Shown here one piece after another: positions 27,685-35,539 of a stretch of DNA of 64,000 nucleotides. The notes beneath the pieces are model-generated. The model ran no database searches and had not been told where the DNA came from. It worked only from the letters and a program-made list of their open reading frames with translations. Numbering within the stretch: the stretch's first letter is position 1; every line of letters begins with the position of its first letter. The stretch covers positions 372,001-436,000 of the forward strand of contig NZ_JAGGLK010000003.1 of assembly GCF_017874375.1 (NCBI RefSeq). The letters run 5' to 3'. The DNA is from Methanohalophilus levihalophilus. GTDB lineage: Archaea; Halobacteriota; Methanosarcinia; Methanosarcinales; Methanosarcinaceae. The position numbers and the translations under genes were made by a program.

Positions 27685-28953
27685 TTATTGGATTAGACTC
27701 AAGGTGTTCATAACGCCAAGGGCAATCCCTTCTATCTCAATGCCGCCTTCTCCCTTCGCACCGTCACCCACGACATAAAGGTTCTCAACAGGGGTCTTGT
27801 TTCCGGGATCAGATCCAGATGCAGCCCTGTTCACAGGCCAGCCATTGTGGTAGGACTGGACGAGCAGGACTTCGTAATCCTTTCCTGCAAACAATTCTTC
27901 CAGATCCTTTAATCCCATCTCAATTTCCTCTTCGAGGTTCCCGATACGATCCCATGTTACGGCTTGGTGTGCCATAACAAGGTGTTTGCCGGGAGGTGCA
28001 AGTTCAGGATCTATATTTGTGACTTCGTTAATCCCATTTATGCGGCGGCAGAGTGGTGTAAGGAGAACTCCACTGTGCCCGATAAGAGGCTCGTTTGCCC
28101 CAAGACAGATTTTGACACCTGCAGAGGCTTTGATGTCCTCCACATTTCTGGTATATTCTGCATCAATATCACTGTTTTTGCAAAGGCTTGCAGTCTGAGG
28201 ATGTCCAATGTCGCTTATAACTAGGTCTGCAGGATATTCTTTTCCTCCCACGATAACGCCGGATGCAGCGCCGTCTTCAACAAGGATTTCCTCGACTTCG
28301 GATTTGAGGTGGATGTGTCCTCCGTTTTGGTTGATGACATCTGCCAATGCATCTGATATGCCTTTGCATCCGCCGATTGGAACGCCTGTGCCTCCGTATT
28401 TGTACAAATTCCTGACAATAGAAAATGCTTCTTCCACAGGAACATCCTTGCTCCTCAGGCTGAGTGCCCAGCCACAGAAAGAGTCTGCAATTTTGCGGGC
28501 ATTGTTTTCATTGAGATTATGATTAATCCATTCTTCAAATGAAACTCCGGTAGGTGGATTCTTTTTTGTGGATGCAAGAAGGAAAAACAGTTTAATCCTG
28601 TGCCATAGTGAAAATTGTGTTCCGAATTGGTTGAACGGGATGTCCTTGAATCCGCCATTGTAGTCTTTTTCTTTGCGGTTTTTAGGTACGCGGATTACTG
28701 CCATTGGATTGCAGCGTACTATTTCTGCATCTGCCCCTACGTCCCTAAGCAGGCTTGCCAGAGGGCCTCCGGGACCATGTGGGACCATGTGAAGTGCGCC
28801 TGTGGACAGCTGGAAACCTTTGCAGTCAATGTTTGTAAACCTCCCGCCGTAAACCGGTAGCCGCTCAAAAATGTCTACTTCATGACCGTCTTTTGCCAGA
28901 GAAGCACCGGTTAACAGTCCTCCCAATCCTGCTCCTATGATTGCAACTTTCAT
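27685..28953 (-). CDS. CrtI/phytoene desaturase-like FAD oxidoreductase
   Basis: A 422-residue flavoprotein of the NAD(P)/FAD-dependent amine oxidase-phytoene desaturase superfamily. The dinucleotide motif AIIGAGLGGLLTGASLAKDG is at residues 4-23 and the second FAD region ERLPVYGGRFTNIDCKG near 31-47. The C-terminal motif is in NLYVVGDGAKGEGGIEIEGIALG near 392-414. Substrate unknown. It overlaps the upstream ferredoxin stop by four bases, mirroring the geranylgeranyl reductase-ferredoxin pair. By analogy it may reduce or desaturate an isoprenoid such as methanophenazine, which is inference. Confidence 0.85.
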   Translation of the reverse strand: MKVAIIGAGLGGLLTGASLAKDGHEVDIFERLPVYGGRFTNIDCKGFQLSTGALHMVPHGPGGPLASLLRDVGADAEIVRCNPMAVIRVPKNRKEKDYNGGFKDIPFNQFGTQFSLWHRIKLFFLLASTKKNPPTGVSFEEWINHNLNENNARKIADSFCGWALSLRSKDVPVEEAFSIVRNLYKYGGTGVPIGGCKGISDALADVINQNGGHIHLKSEVEEILVEDGAASGVIVGGKEYPADLVISDIGHPQTASLCKNSDIDAEYTRNVEDIKASAGVKICLGANEPLIGHSGVLLTPLCRRINGINEVTNIDPELAPPGKHLVMAHQAVTWDRIGNLEEEIEMGLKDLEELFAGKDYEVLLVQSYHNGWPVNRAASGSDPGNKTPVENLYVVGDGAKGEGGIEIEGIALGVMNTLSLIQ

Positions 28954-29114
28954 TGTTTGTCCTCAATAGCTTTCATTGGGCAGTAAAGCATGCAAATCTT
29001 ACAGTTGGTACAAGCATCTGTAATCAGGGCTTTACCTCCTGCCATTTCAATTGCATCCTGGTTACATACTGTTGTACATTGTCCGCACCCTACACATCTT
29101 GCCGTAATTTTCAC
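28950..29114 (-). CDS. 2[4Fe-4S] ferredoxin, partner of CrtI-like gene
   Basis: Read on the minus strand from GTG at 29114 to the TGA at 28950. The 54-residue protein has two cluster motifs, CVGCGQCTTVC (without the following proline; N-Q-D instead) and CTNCKICMLYCP. GAGGG lies six or seven bases before the GTG. The stop overlaps the start of the CrtI-like gene, so coupled translation and electron donation are likely. Confidence 0.88.
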   Translation of the reverse strand: MKITARCVGCGQCTTVCNQDAIEMAGGKALITDACTNCKICMLYCPMKAIEDKQ

Positions 29115-29261
29115 CTGGTTTCCCTCGCCGCTGTGGAGTTAAAAGACACTGCTCTTGATGGAGCTTATTATGGATATTGAACATTTACCTTACCTATTAA
29201 TATTTATATCTACCTTCGAGTTGTAACACATTTGAGCAGATCATTGTTAATGAAAAATCGT

Positions 29262-29278
29262 GACAATATTTTTATATG
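29262..29278 (+). promoter_or_regulatory. TATA box of the DUF22 gene
   Basis: CAATATTTTTATATGAC lies about 35-45 bp before the GTG start. A second AT-rich element on the other strand near 29200-29215 would serve the ferredoxin/CrtI-like unit. Confidence 0.45.
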
Positions 29279-29308
29279 ACAACTGCTAACATTTGATATG
29301 GTGATTTT

Positions 29309-29728
29309 GTGTCTACAAAAGATATACACGTAGTCTCCCGCCAGAATGGCGAGGTTGTTTCGAAGAAAGTAAGAGCAGCTCCTTACGAATTCACTATCGC
29401 AACCCGTGCCAAATGGGAGATGATGGTTTCTGATGAGGACGTTGAGATCCGAGCAGGTGAGTACCGCAAGATCAAAGTAAAGGAGGTCACTCTTGACCCG
29501 GATACTCTTGCCATTCCCTGTGCCTTTACATACCATGCTGTTGCCTCCGTTCTAAAGGTCGGTTCAAAAGAAGGCAATTGTCTTGTTGAGAAGGAGCGGC
29601 ATATCAGGTTTGCTCACATTCTTGGGCAGGAAACAGGGAAAGTCCGTGAAGGCGATCTGCTGGGTGTACTCAATATCTTCCCGATTATGTTCACCAGGGA
29701 AGCTATGAAACCAGTCCTTATCAAGTAA
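29309..29728 (+). CDS. DUF22 family protein
   Basis: A 139-residue archaeal protein matching DUF22: beta-rich, with CAFTYHAVASVLKVG near residues 72-86 and the end GDLLGVLNIFPIMFTREAMKPV. The function is not known. The start is GTG, three bases downstream of GGTGAT. The next gene, a zinc-ribbon protein, follows by 13 bp with its own strong ribosome binding site, so the two are likely one transcript. Confidence 0.82.
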   Translation: MSTKDIHVVSRQNGEVVSKKVRAAPYEFTIATRAKWEMMVSDEDVEIRAGEYRKIKVKEVTLDPDTLAIPCAFTYHAVASVLKVGSKEGNCLVEKERHIRFAHILGQETGKVREGDLLGVLNIFPIMFTREAMKPVLIK

Positions 29729-29741
29729 GGAGGGATGTTGA

Positions 29742-30248
29742 TTGGAGACATGTGTTATCTGTGGGGAACCGCAGGATTACCAGCTCTATAAAGGCCACAA
29801 CATCTGTACTTCTTGTGCAGATGTGATGGAGGATATTATGGGCGAATACTTCCTTCGTACAGTTGCTGATGCATCAAAGCCGCAGGCTCATGAGGAATAT
29901 TTCAAGTATTTGTCAAACACTTCCAAATACATCTCTGACTACAAGAAAATCACAAGTGGTTCAAAGAAGCTTGTGAAAGAAATTTCAGAGAGGGCAACAA
30001 ATGAGCTTGAACAGGCGGACGCTCCTGCAAAAAAGCGCTATTTTGAGCGAATGCAACTTATTCTCGACTGGCTTGAAGAGAATCATGCATTCTACCACTA
30101 CTACTTCAAGGACTACTATGTATGCCCAACTTGTGGATCTTCCATTTTCGAAGAATACTCAAAAGAAGAACTCGGAGATTGGCTTCTGATTTCCTGTTCA
30201 AAATGTGGGACAGATATCAAGAAGTATTATTCCCCGAAAATCGTTTGA
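29742..30248 (+). CDS. Zinc-ribbon protein of unknown function
   Basis: A 168-residue protein with an N-terminal CxxC...CxxC knuckle (CVICGEPQ and CTSC near residues 4-27), a helical middle and a C-terminal zinc ribbon (CPTCGSS and CSKCGTD near 126-155). The start is TTG, seven bases after AAGGAGGG. It follows the DUF22 gene. The family was not recognised. The two metal sites flanking an acidic/basic helical core suggest a nucleic-acid or protein adaptor. Confidence 0.78.
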   Translation: METCVICGEPQDYQLYKGHNICTSCADVMEDIMGEYFLRTVADASKPQAHEEYFKYLSNTSKYISDYKKITSGSKKLVKEISERATNELEQADAPAKKRYFERMQLILDWLEENHAFYHYYFKDYYVCPTCGSSIFEEYSKEELGDWLLISCSKCGTDIKKYYSPKIV

Positions 30249-30267
30249 TTTTAGTTAGTTATTTTGA

Positions 30268-30285
30268 AAGGGGCAATTTCCCCTT
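30268..30285 (+). terminator. Terminator-like hairpin after DUF22 operon
   Basis: AAGGGG (30268-30273) and CCCCTT (30280-30285) flank CAATTT and are followed by a T-rich run (CTTTTCTAATTTG). Confidence 0.5.
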
Positions 30286-30507
30286 CTTTTCTAATTTGTT
30301 TTGTTGAATTATTCATATTCAGGAATTCATCTCCAGATCACAGTCAATTATAATTCCATTTTTCTTGTTTTCTTATTAATTAAAACTGTATTTCCGGCAT
30401 GTTGTTCGGTTAAAGTAGCTATCGATTTGTACTTGTAATTGAGCAGGAAAACAATATGTTTTTATGTAATGATCCTATAGAAGATTCAGATTCAGATCTA
30501 GCCGGTA

Positions 30508-30516
30508 TTATATAAA
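30508..30516 (+). promoter_or_regulatory. Promoter of the fpo operon
   Basis: TTATATAAA is a near-ideal archaeal TATA box with the purine/pyrimidine BRE-like sequence GCCGG just upstream. Expected initiation near 30540 gives a leader of about 45 bases. The rest of the 330-bp gap before fpoA (30249-30584) holds AT-rich sequence and no convincing ORF. Confidence 0.65.
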
Positions 30517-30584
30517 CTGGCTAAACAAATCTGGAATGTAGCTACTGTCCATGTAATTCATGGATTTATTATCAGGTGATTGGC

Positions 30585-30980
30585 GTGTCAGGAATTATTG
30601 AGACCAATATTATCAACAGTTATATCCCGGTTGCTGTATTCCTCATTGTATCACTTCTGATGCCCCCGATGACGATGTTAATCGTCAAACTTCTCAGTCC
30701 GAGAAGCAGGGGAGCTGAGAAGTATTCTACCTATGAATCCGGTTCAACCCCTACGGGACCTGCCCGGATCCAGTTCAATGTGGAATATTATCTGTATGCT
30801 ATTGCCTTTGTCCTTTTTGATATTGAGATTCTTTTCCTCTATCCATGGGCAATGGTTTATCAGGGTGATACCGGCGTGAGTACAACATTAGCAGTTATTG
30901 AGATACTGATTTTCATCTTTGTTCTGCTATTCGGCTATGTATTTCTGTGGAAGAAGGGGGCCCTTAAATGGATCCAGTAA
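30585..30980 (+). CDS. fpoA: F420H2 dehydrogenase subunit FpoA (NuoA-like)
   Basis: Membrane subunit of the complex that oxidises F420H2 and reduces methanophenazine while pumping protons. The 131-residue protein has three transmembrane helices, and the conserved loop region YESGSTPTGPARIQFNVEYYLYAIAFVLFDIEI is spread over about 49-80. The frame starts at GTG 30576, but I prefer GTG 30585 (MSGIIETN). GGTGAT lies just before it and the N-terminus agrees with relatives. The last 13 bases overlap fpoB. Confidence 0.92.
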   Translation: MSGIIETNIINSYIPVAVFLIVSLLMPPMTMLIVKLLSPRSRGAEKYSTYESGSTPTGPARIQFNVEYYLYAIAFVLFDIEILFLYPWAMVYQGDTGVSTTLAVIEILIFIFVLLFGYVFLWKKGALKWIQ

Positions 30981-31567
30981 ACGAAAATTCACAGGAGAAC
31001 GTCGTGGAAGAGCAGCAAGTTGCTGAGGAAGATGTGAATATGGAAAACGTGACCCCCGAAGAAATCCCAGGTGTAGTTACTACAACTTCCCGGGAAATCA
31101 CAGAGTTCCTTAAAACAACCAAAATCCAGGATGTCATTAACTGGGGACGTAAAAACTCTCTCTGGTTTATGGCTCAGGCTATGGGTTGCTGTGGTGTGGA
31201 AATCATTGTAACAGGTATGGCCCCAATGGATACTGACCGTTTCGGTATTATTCCAAGGAACTCCCCAAGGCATGCAGACGTCATGATTATTAGTGGTTAT
31301 GTTACCAAAAAATACCTGCCTGCCCTCAAAAAACTGTGGGATCAGATGCCTTCTCCAAAATGGGTTATCTGCATGGGTGACTGCTCAATAAGCGGCGGTC
31401 CATTCTATGAATCCTACAGCACAGCACAGAATATTGACGAGATTTTCCCAATCGATGTGTACATCCCGGGCTGTCCCCCAAGGCCGGAAGCATTGATTCA
31501 GGGCTTCGTTGAACTCCAGAAAAAGATTGCAGCTAAGGAAGACAGGGGTACGGAGTACAAAAGGTGA
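30968..31567 (+). CDS. fpoB: F420H2 dehydrogenase subunit FpoB (NuoB-like)
   Basis: Carries the N2-type [4Fe-4S] cluster that passes electrons toward methanophenazine. The 199-residue protein has an acidic N-terminal extension, then the cluster motif AMGCCGVEIIVTGM near 72-85. The other ligands lie in CMGDCSISGGPF near 136-147 and IPGCPPRPEALI near 167-178. The start overlaps fpoA by 13 bases. Confidence 0.96.
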   Translation: MDPVNENSQENVVEEQQVAEEDVNMENVTPEEIPGVVTTTSREITEFLKTTKIQDVINWGRKNSLWFMAQAMGCCGVEIIVTGMAPMDTDRFGIIPRNSPRHADVMIISGYVTKKYLPALKKLWDQMPSPKWVICMGDCSISGGPFYESYSTAQNIDEIFPIDVYIPGCPPRPEALIQGFVELQKKIAAKEDRGTEYKR

Positions 31568-31572
31568 TTTCA

Positions 31573-32049
31573 ATGGATGCTGAAAAGATAATCGAATCAC
31601 TGACTACAAAATTCCCGGAAGCCATTTCAGAAGCAAAAGTCGAATCTGGTATTCGTGTTTCCGCATATTCTGAGGCAGAGCATGTTGTAGAAGTCTGTCA
31701 GTACCTCAAGGACGAACTCCAGTTTGGTCACCTCTGTGCAGAAACTGCTATTGACAGGATTCAGGATAACGAGATTGAGATAGTATATCTCATCGGTTCC
31801 TACGATCATCCGGTTGTATTAACCCTTAAGGCAAAATTACCAAGGGATAATCCGGAAATTGAGTCAATTATTCCTGTTTACTGGAATGCCAACTGGTATG
31901 AAAGAGAGACTTATGAGCTGTTCGGTGTGCAATACAAGAACCACCCGGATCTGAGAAACCTTGTCCTCCCAGATGAATTACTGGGAGACTGGCCACTTCG
32001 CAAGGATTACGAAGGTTTCCCGAACACGACTGCTAAAAACCTGGTGTGA
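31573..32049 (+). CDS. fpoC: F420H2 dehydrogenase subunit FpoC (NuoC-like)
   Basis: Peripheral subunit. The 158-residue protein ends with the signature NANWYERETYELFGVQYKNHPDLRNLVLPDE (near 105-140, read in pieces here) that includes the ERE..DLFG-type motif of NuoC. GGTGAT lies six bases before the ATG at 31573; the frame is also open to a GTG at 31564. The stop is adjacent to fpoD. Confidence 0.94.
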   Translation: MDAEKIIESLTTKFPEAISEAKVESGIRVSAYSEAEHVVEVCQYLKDELQFGHLCAETAIDRIQDNEIEIVYLIGSYDHPVVLTLKAKLPRDNPEIESIIPVYWNANWYERETYELFGVQYKNHPDLRNLVLPDELLGDWPLRKDYEGFPNTTAKNLV

Positions 32050-32058
32050 GTGATAATT

Positions 32059-33183
32059 ATGGATACTAATGTCGGTCCAGATGAGATGATTATCCACATG
32101 GGACCTCAGCATGTCGCACAGCCCGGACCTTTCAGGCTTAACGTAAAGCTTAAAGGTGAGACTGTGATGGACTCCGAGGTTGAACTGGGTTTCATCCACA
32201 AAGGAATTGAAAAAATACTGGAAAGCAAGACCTATCTTCAGGGCATTCCAATTGTTGACAGGATTTGCTACCTTGCTGCTCTTTCCAACGAAGAAGCATT
32301 TGTCGGTTGTGTTGAAAGGCTTGCAGGAATTGAGCCAACCGAAAGGTCCCAGTATATCAGGATTATTGTTGAAGAACTTTCAAGGATTCAGAGCCACCTT
32401 CTCGGATATGCGGAATACGGTTCTTTCCTCGGTTTTGTTTCAATGTTCATGTACCCAATCGGTGTAAGGGAAGGTGTACTTGACTTACTTGAAATGACAA
32501 CCGGTGCCCGTGTAACACACACTTTCCTGAGATTTGGTGGTGTACGTGACGACCTTCCTGAAGGTTTCAGGGAAAAAGCCAAAAAGGTCTTTGCAGACGT
32601 TGAAAAAGGTCTCCAGGAATGGGAAGCCCAGATGGAAACCGATATCATTTACAAGAAGCGTACTGTGGGAATCGGTGTACTGACCGCTGACGTTGCAAAA
32701 GATCTTGGTGTATCCGGTCCGCCTTTACGTGCAACCGGAGTTCCTTTCGATATCAGGAAGGACGAACCATACCTTGCATACAAGGATCTTGATTTCAAGG
32801 TATGCACTGAAACCGCTGGTGACATATTCGCACGTATTCAGGTACGTTTTGCTGAAGTCCGTGAAAGTATGTATATTATAGAACAGGCCCTCGACCAGAT
32901 GCCAGCAGGACCATTATTCAATGAAGACTTGCCTTATGGCAAGAGAACCCCAATTATGAGAATCCCTCCTGGAGATGTCTTCTACAGGGTTGAAGATCCT
33001 AGGGGAGAAATGGGATTCTATATGGTTTCTGATGGATCTGATAAACCATACCGTGTGAAAATAAGAGGTCCTGTGTACCCAACAATGCAGGCATTGCCAC
33101 CACTTATCAAGGGCACCCAGCTTGCTGATGTTGTGGGTATTGCAGGAAGTATGGACGCATGTACAAGCGAGGCGGACAGGTGA
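32059..33183 (+). CDS. fpoD: F420H2 dehydrogenase subunit FpoD (NuoD-like)
   Basis: Quinone-site subunit homologous to the hydrogenase large subunit without the Ni ligands. The 374-residue protein has MIIHMGPQHVAQPGPFRL near 9-26, EVELGFIHKGIEKILE near 43-58 and DPRGEMGFYMVSDGS near 314-328. The start at ATG 32059 is supported by GTGAT in front. A GTG at 32050 is an in-frame alternative. Confidence 0.95.
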   Translation: MDTNVGPDEMIIHMGPQHVAQPGPFRLNVKLKGETVMDSEVELGFIHKGIEKILESKTYLQGIPIVDRICYLAALSNEEAFVGCVERLAGIEPTERSQYIRIIVEELSRIQSHLLGYAEYGSFLGFVSMFMYPIGVREGVLDLLEMTTGARVTHTFLRFGGVRDDLPEGFREKAKKVFADVEKGLQEWEAQMETDIIYKKRTVGIGVLTADVAKDLGVSGPPLRATGVPFDIRKDEPYLAYKDLDFKVCTETAGDIFARIQVRFAEVRESMYIIEQALDQMPAGPLFNEDLPYGKRTPIMRIPPGDVFYRVEDPRGEMGFYMVSDGSDKPYRVKIRGPVYPTMQALPPLIKGTQLADVVGIAGSMDACTSEADR

Positions 33184-33187
33184 AATA

Positions 33188-34210
33188 ATGGTAGACGCAA
33201 CTCTTATTCCATGGCTTAGAGGAATTGTCGGTCTTGCATTGATTGGCGGGCTCTTCGGAGCAGGTATGGCTGCTATCTGGATCGAGCGTAAGCTCGCCGG
33301 TGATATCCAGGAAAGATACGGTCCTAACAGGGTCGGTCCGATGGGTATTTTCCAGTTGATTGCAGACGCTATCAAACTGTTTACCAAAGAAGATATCATT
33401 CCCAAAAACGTAGACAAGCTACTCTATGTATGTGCCCCTATTATCATCATGGGTTCAATTTTCCTGATGCTCGTGGCAATTCCGATAGGTGCTATCTACA
33501 TAAACGGCGTCGAATACGCCCTTGTAGTTACTGAGATGGATATTAGTGTTCTTTACATTGAAGCTGTATCCGCAATTTCTGTAATTGGTATCTTCGTATT
33601 AGGTTACGGACAAAACAACAAGTACGCAATGATGGGTACTTTCCGTAACTTCGCAAGAATGATTGGATACGAACTTCCACTTGGTATCACAATAGTAAGT
33701 GTTGCCATAATGGCAAACTCTCTCGATATTGTAGAGATTGTGAATGCTCAGAACCCAATCTGGTTTGCTGTGCTCCAGCCACTTGGTTTTGTGATTTTCT
33801 TCATCGCAATGCTGGCTGATATGGGACGTCTTCCATTCGATCAGAATGAAGCAGAAGAAGAACTTCAGGCCGGTGTATTTACAGAGTACAGTGGAATGAG
33901 ATTCGGTCTTGCTTTCTTCTCTGAGTATTTCCACATGATTCTTGGTTCCTTCCTGATTGCATTGCTTTTCCTTGGAGGCTGGAACTTGCCTGGATTCGTA
34001 ACCAACAACATTGTGCTTGGTTTAATCCTTCCAACAATGTTCCTTGTAGCCAAAGCAACAATAATCCTGATGTTTATTGTACTGCTTAGATGGGCTCTTC
34101 CAAGGTTCAGGATTGACCAGGTTGTTGAATTGAGCTGGAAGAGACTCCTGCCACTATCCCTGTTAAACCTTGGATGGGCAATGGCACTTGGAATTTACCT
34201 GGGAGCGTGA
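33188..34210 (+). CDS. fpoH: F420H2 dehydrogenase subunit FpoH (NuoH-like)
   Basis: Membrane subunit at the quinone/methanophenazine pocket, 340 residues, with eight or so helices. The conserved IWIERKLAGDIQERYGPNRVG segment is around 30-50, the GTFRNFARMIGYELPLG loop near 150, and ADMGRLPFDQNEAEEELQAG near 215-234. AGGTGAAATA lies just before the ATG. Translation starts four bases after the fpoD stop. Confidence 0.95.
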   Translation: MVDATLIPWLRGIVGLALIGGLFGAGMAAIWIERKLAGDIQERYGPNRVGPMGIFQLIADAIKLFTKEDIIPKNVDKLLYVCAPIIIMGSIFLMLVAIPIGAIYINGVEYALVVTEMDISVLYIEAVSAISVIGIFVLGYGQNNKYAMMGTFRNFARMIGYELPLGITIVSVAIMANSLDIVEIVNAQNPIWFAVLQPLGFVIFFIAMLADMGRLPFDQNEAEEELQAGVFTEYSGMRFGLAFFSEYFHMILGSFLIALLFLGGWNLPGFVTNNIVLGLILPTMFLVAKATIILMFIVLLRWALPRFRIDQVVELSWKRLLPLSLLNLGWAMALGIYLGA

Positions 34211-34214
34211 AAAG

Positions 34215-34622
34215 ATGGTTCTACAAAACATTAAACAGGCATTAAAGAACATCCGGAAACCTCGTGTAACCAGAATGTATCCAGAAGAGCGCCCTGTTAT
34301 GCCTGAAAGATTCAGGGGATTGCAGAAACTGGATAAAAGCAAGTGCATAGGATGTGGAATTTGCGCTAATACCTGTCCGAACAATACTATCCGTATTGTA
34401 AGGGCAAGAGTAAGCCCGAACAGCGAGAAGACAAGATGGTTCCCTGAAATAGACATAGGCCACTGCCTTTTCTGTGGGTTGTGCATTGACCAGTGTCCAC
34501 AGGATGCGCTTTCAAGCACAGGTGTCTTCACAACAGGTGTAATACGCTGGACTCACGAAGAGCTCCTGTACACACCGGAGATGCTGGCCAGGGAAGTTCC
34601 AGTTGGAGAGGAGGATGAATAA
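34215..34622 (+). CDS. fpoI: F420H2 dehydrogenase subunit FpoI (NuoI-like ferredoxin)
   Basis: Electron-transfer subunit of 135 residues with two [4Fe-4S] motifs, CIGCGICANTCP near 46-57 and CLFCGLCIDQCP near 84-95. The start at ATG 34215 follows fpoH by four bases. It ends overlapping the fpoJ1 start by one base. Confidence 0.95.
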   Translation: MVLQNIKQALKNIRKPRVTRMYPEERPVMPERFRGLQKLDKSKCIGCGICANTCPNNTIRIVRARVSPNSEKTRWFPEIDIGHCLFCGLCIDQCPQDALSSTGVFTTGVIRWTHEELLYTPEMLAREVPVGEEDE

Positions 34623-34885
34623 TGATTGGAATAGGTGAAGGACTGGTCTTTGCAATAATATCAGTCGTAATCATATTTTTCTCCCTTGCAACAGTTCTGG
34701 CAAGGGATATTGTCAGGGCTGCACTTGCACTTGTATTTGCAATGTTCACAGTAGCCGGCATATTTGTGACCCTGAACGCACAGTTCCTGGGTGTAGTACA
34801 GGTTCTGGTTTATGTGGGTGCAGTCGGTGTTCTGTTGCTCTTTGCAGTGATGCTCACAAAGAAAACCCTCAGGGGTGGTGAATAA
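34622..34885 (+). CDS. fpoJ: F420H2 dehydrogenase subunit FpoJ, N-terminal half
   Basis: NuoJ-like membrane protein of 87 residues with three helices and the conserved FVTLNAQFLGVVQVLVYVG stretch (near 44-62). NuoJ is one larger gene in bacteria; here the N-terminal half is separate and the next gene supplies the rest. Stop and next start overlap as TAATG. Confidence 0.9.
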   Translation: MIGIGEGLVFAIISVVIIFFSLATVLARDIVRAALALVFAMFTVAGIFVTLNAQFLGVVQVLVYVGAVGVLLLFAVMLTKKTLRGGE

Positions 34886-35238
34886 TGGCAGATAACAAAG
34901 TTACTATCTGGGAATCATTTAAACACCAGTTTAGCCCCAGGAGATACCTTATACAAATAGCTCACATGGAAGTTCCTTCCTGGAAGGTTATTGTAAAGGC
35001 ATTCGCAAGAGCAAGTATCGCTTTATTGTTCCTTGCAGTCGTTTTAGTATCACTTTACGGTACTTCATGGGTAACAGTAGATCAGCTACCTCAGAACGTG
35101 GACGACCCAAGTAATATCAAAGCCATTGGTACCCTTGTGTTCACTGATTTCGTAGCACCATTTGAAATAATGTCCTTTGTGCTACTGGCTTCACTAATGG
35201 GCGCAATTTACATGGCAAAAGGAGAGGATAACCAATGA
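34885..35238 (+). CDS. fpoJ: F420H2 dehydrogenase subunit FpoJ, C-terminal half
   Basis: Membrane protein of 117 residues with two helices (about 40-60 and 90-111). It contains [20 protein letters not shown], which matches the C-terminal part of NuoJ. It follows the N-terminal half in frame-shifted overlap and precedes fpoK with a four-base overlap (ATGA). Confidence 0.88.
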   Translation: MADNKVTIWESFKHQFSPRRYLIQIAHMEVPSWKVIVKAFARASIALLFLAVVLVSLYGTSWVTVDQLPQNVDDPSNIKAIGTLVFTDFVAPFEIMSFVLLASLMGAIYMAKGEDNQ

Positions 35239-35537
35239 TTCCTCTGAACTTTTATCTTGCATTGTCTGCGATTGTTTTCTCCATAGGTCTCTATGGTTTC
35301 ATGACGCAGAAAAACGGTATCCGCATTCTTATGTGCGTGGAACTCATGCTCAACTCTGCAAATATCAACCTTGTGGCATTCTCAAGTTACAACGATGATA
35401 TGACCGGACAGGTCTTCGCTCTCTTTGCGATTGCACTGGCAGCAGCAGAAGCAGCCATTGGGTTTGCAATAATGATGTCCATTTACAAGATGCGGGATTC
35501 AATCAATCTTGACGATCTTAACGTGTTGAGGTGGTAA
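35235..35537 (+). CDS. fpoK: F420H2 dehydrogenase subunit FpoK (NuoK-like)
   Basis: A 100-residue protein of three helices with the conserved glutamate in [16 protein letters not shown] (near 35-50) and the second in [17 protein letters not shown] (near 67-83). Both are thought to be in the proton channel. Confidence 0.94.
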   Translation: MIPLNFYLALSAIVFSIGLYGFMTQKNGIRILMCVELMLNSANINLVAFSSYNDDMTGQVFALFAIALAAAEAAIGFAIMMSIYKMRDSINLDDLNVLRW

Positions 35538-35539
35538 CG

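Noticed and set aside
33122-33187. Upstream start for fpoH overlapping fpoD
   Set aside because: The extra 22 residues do not resemble NuoH. ATG 33188 has AGGTGA in front and gives the family N-terminus.
34170-34214. Upstream start for fpoI overlapping fpoH
   Set aside because: The 15 extra residues read through the fpoH end and the ATG at 34215 is adjacent to the fpoH stop, as elsewhere in the operon.
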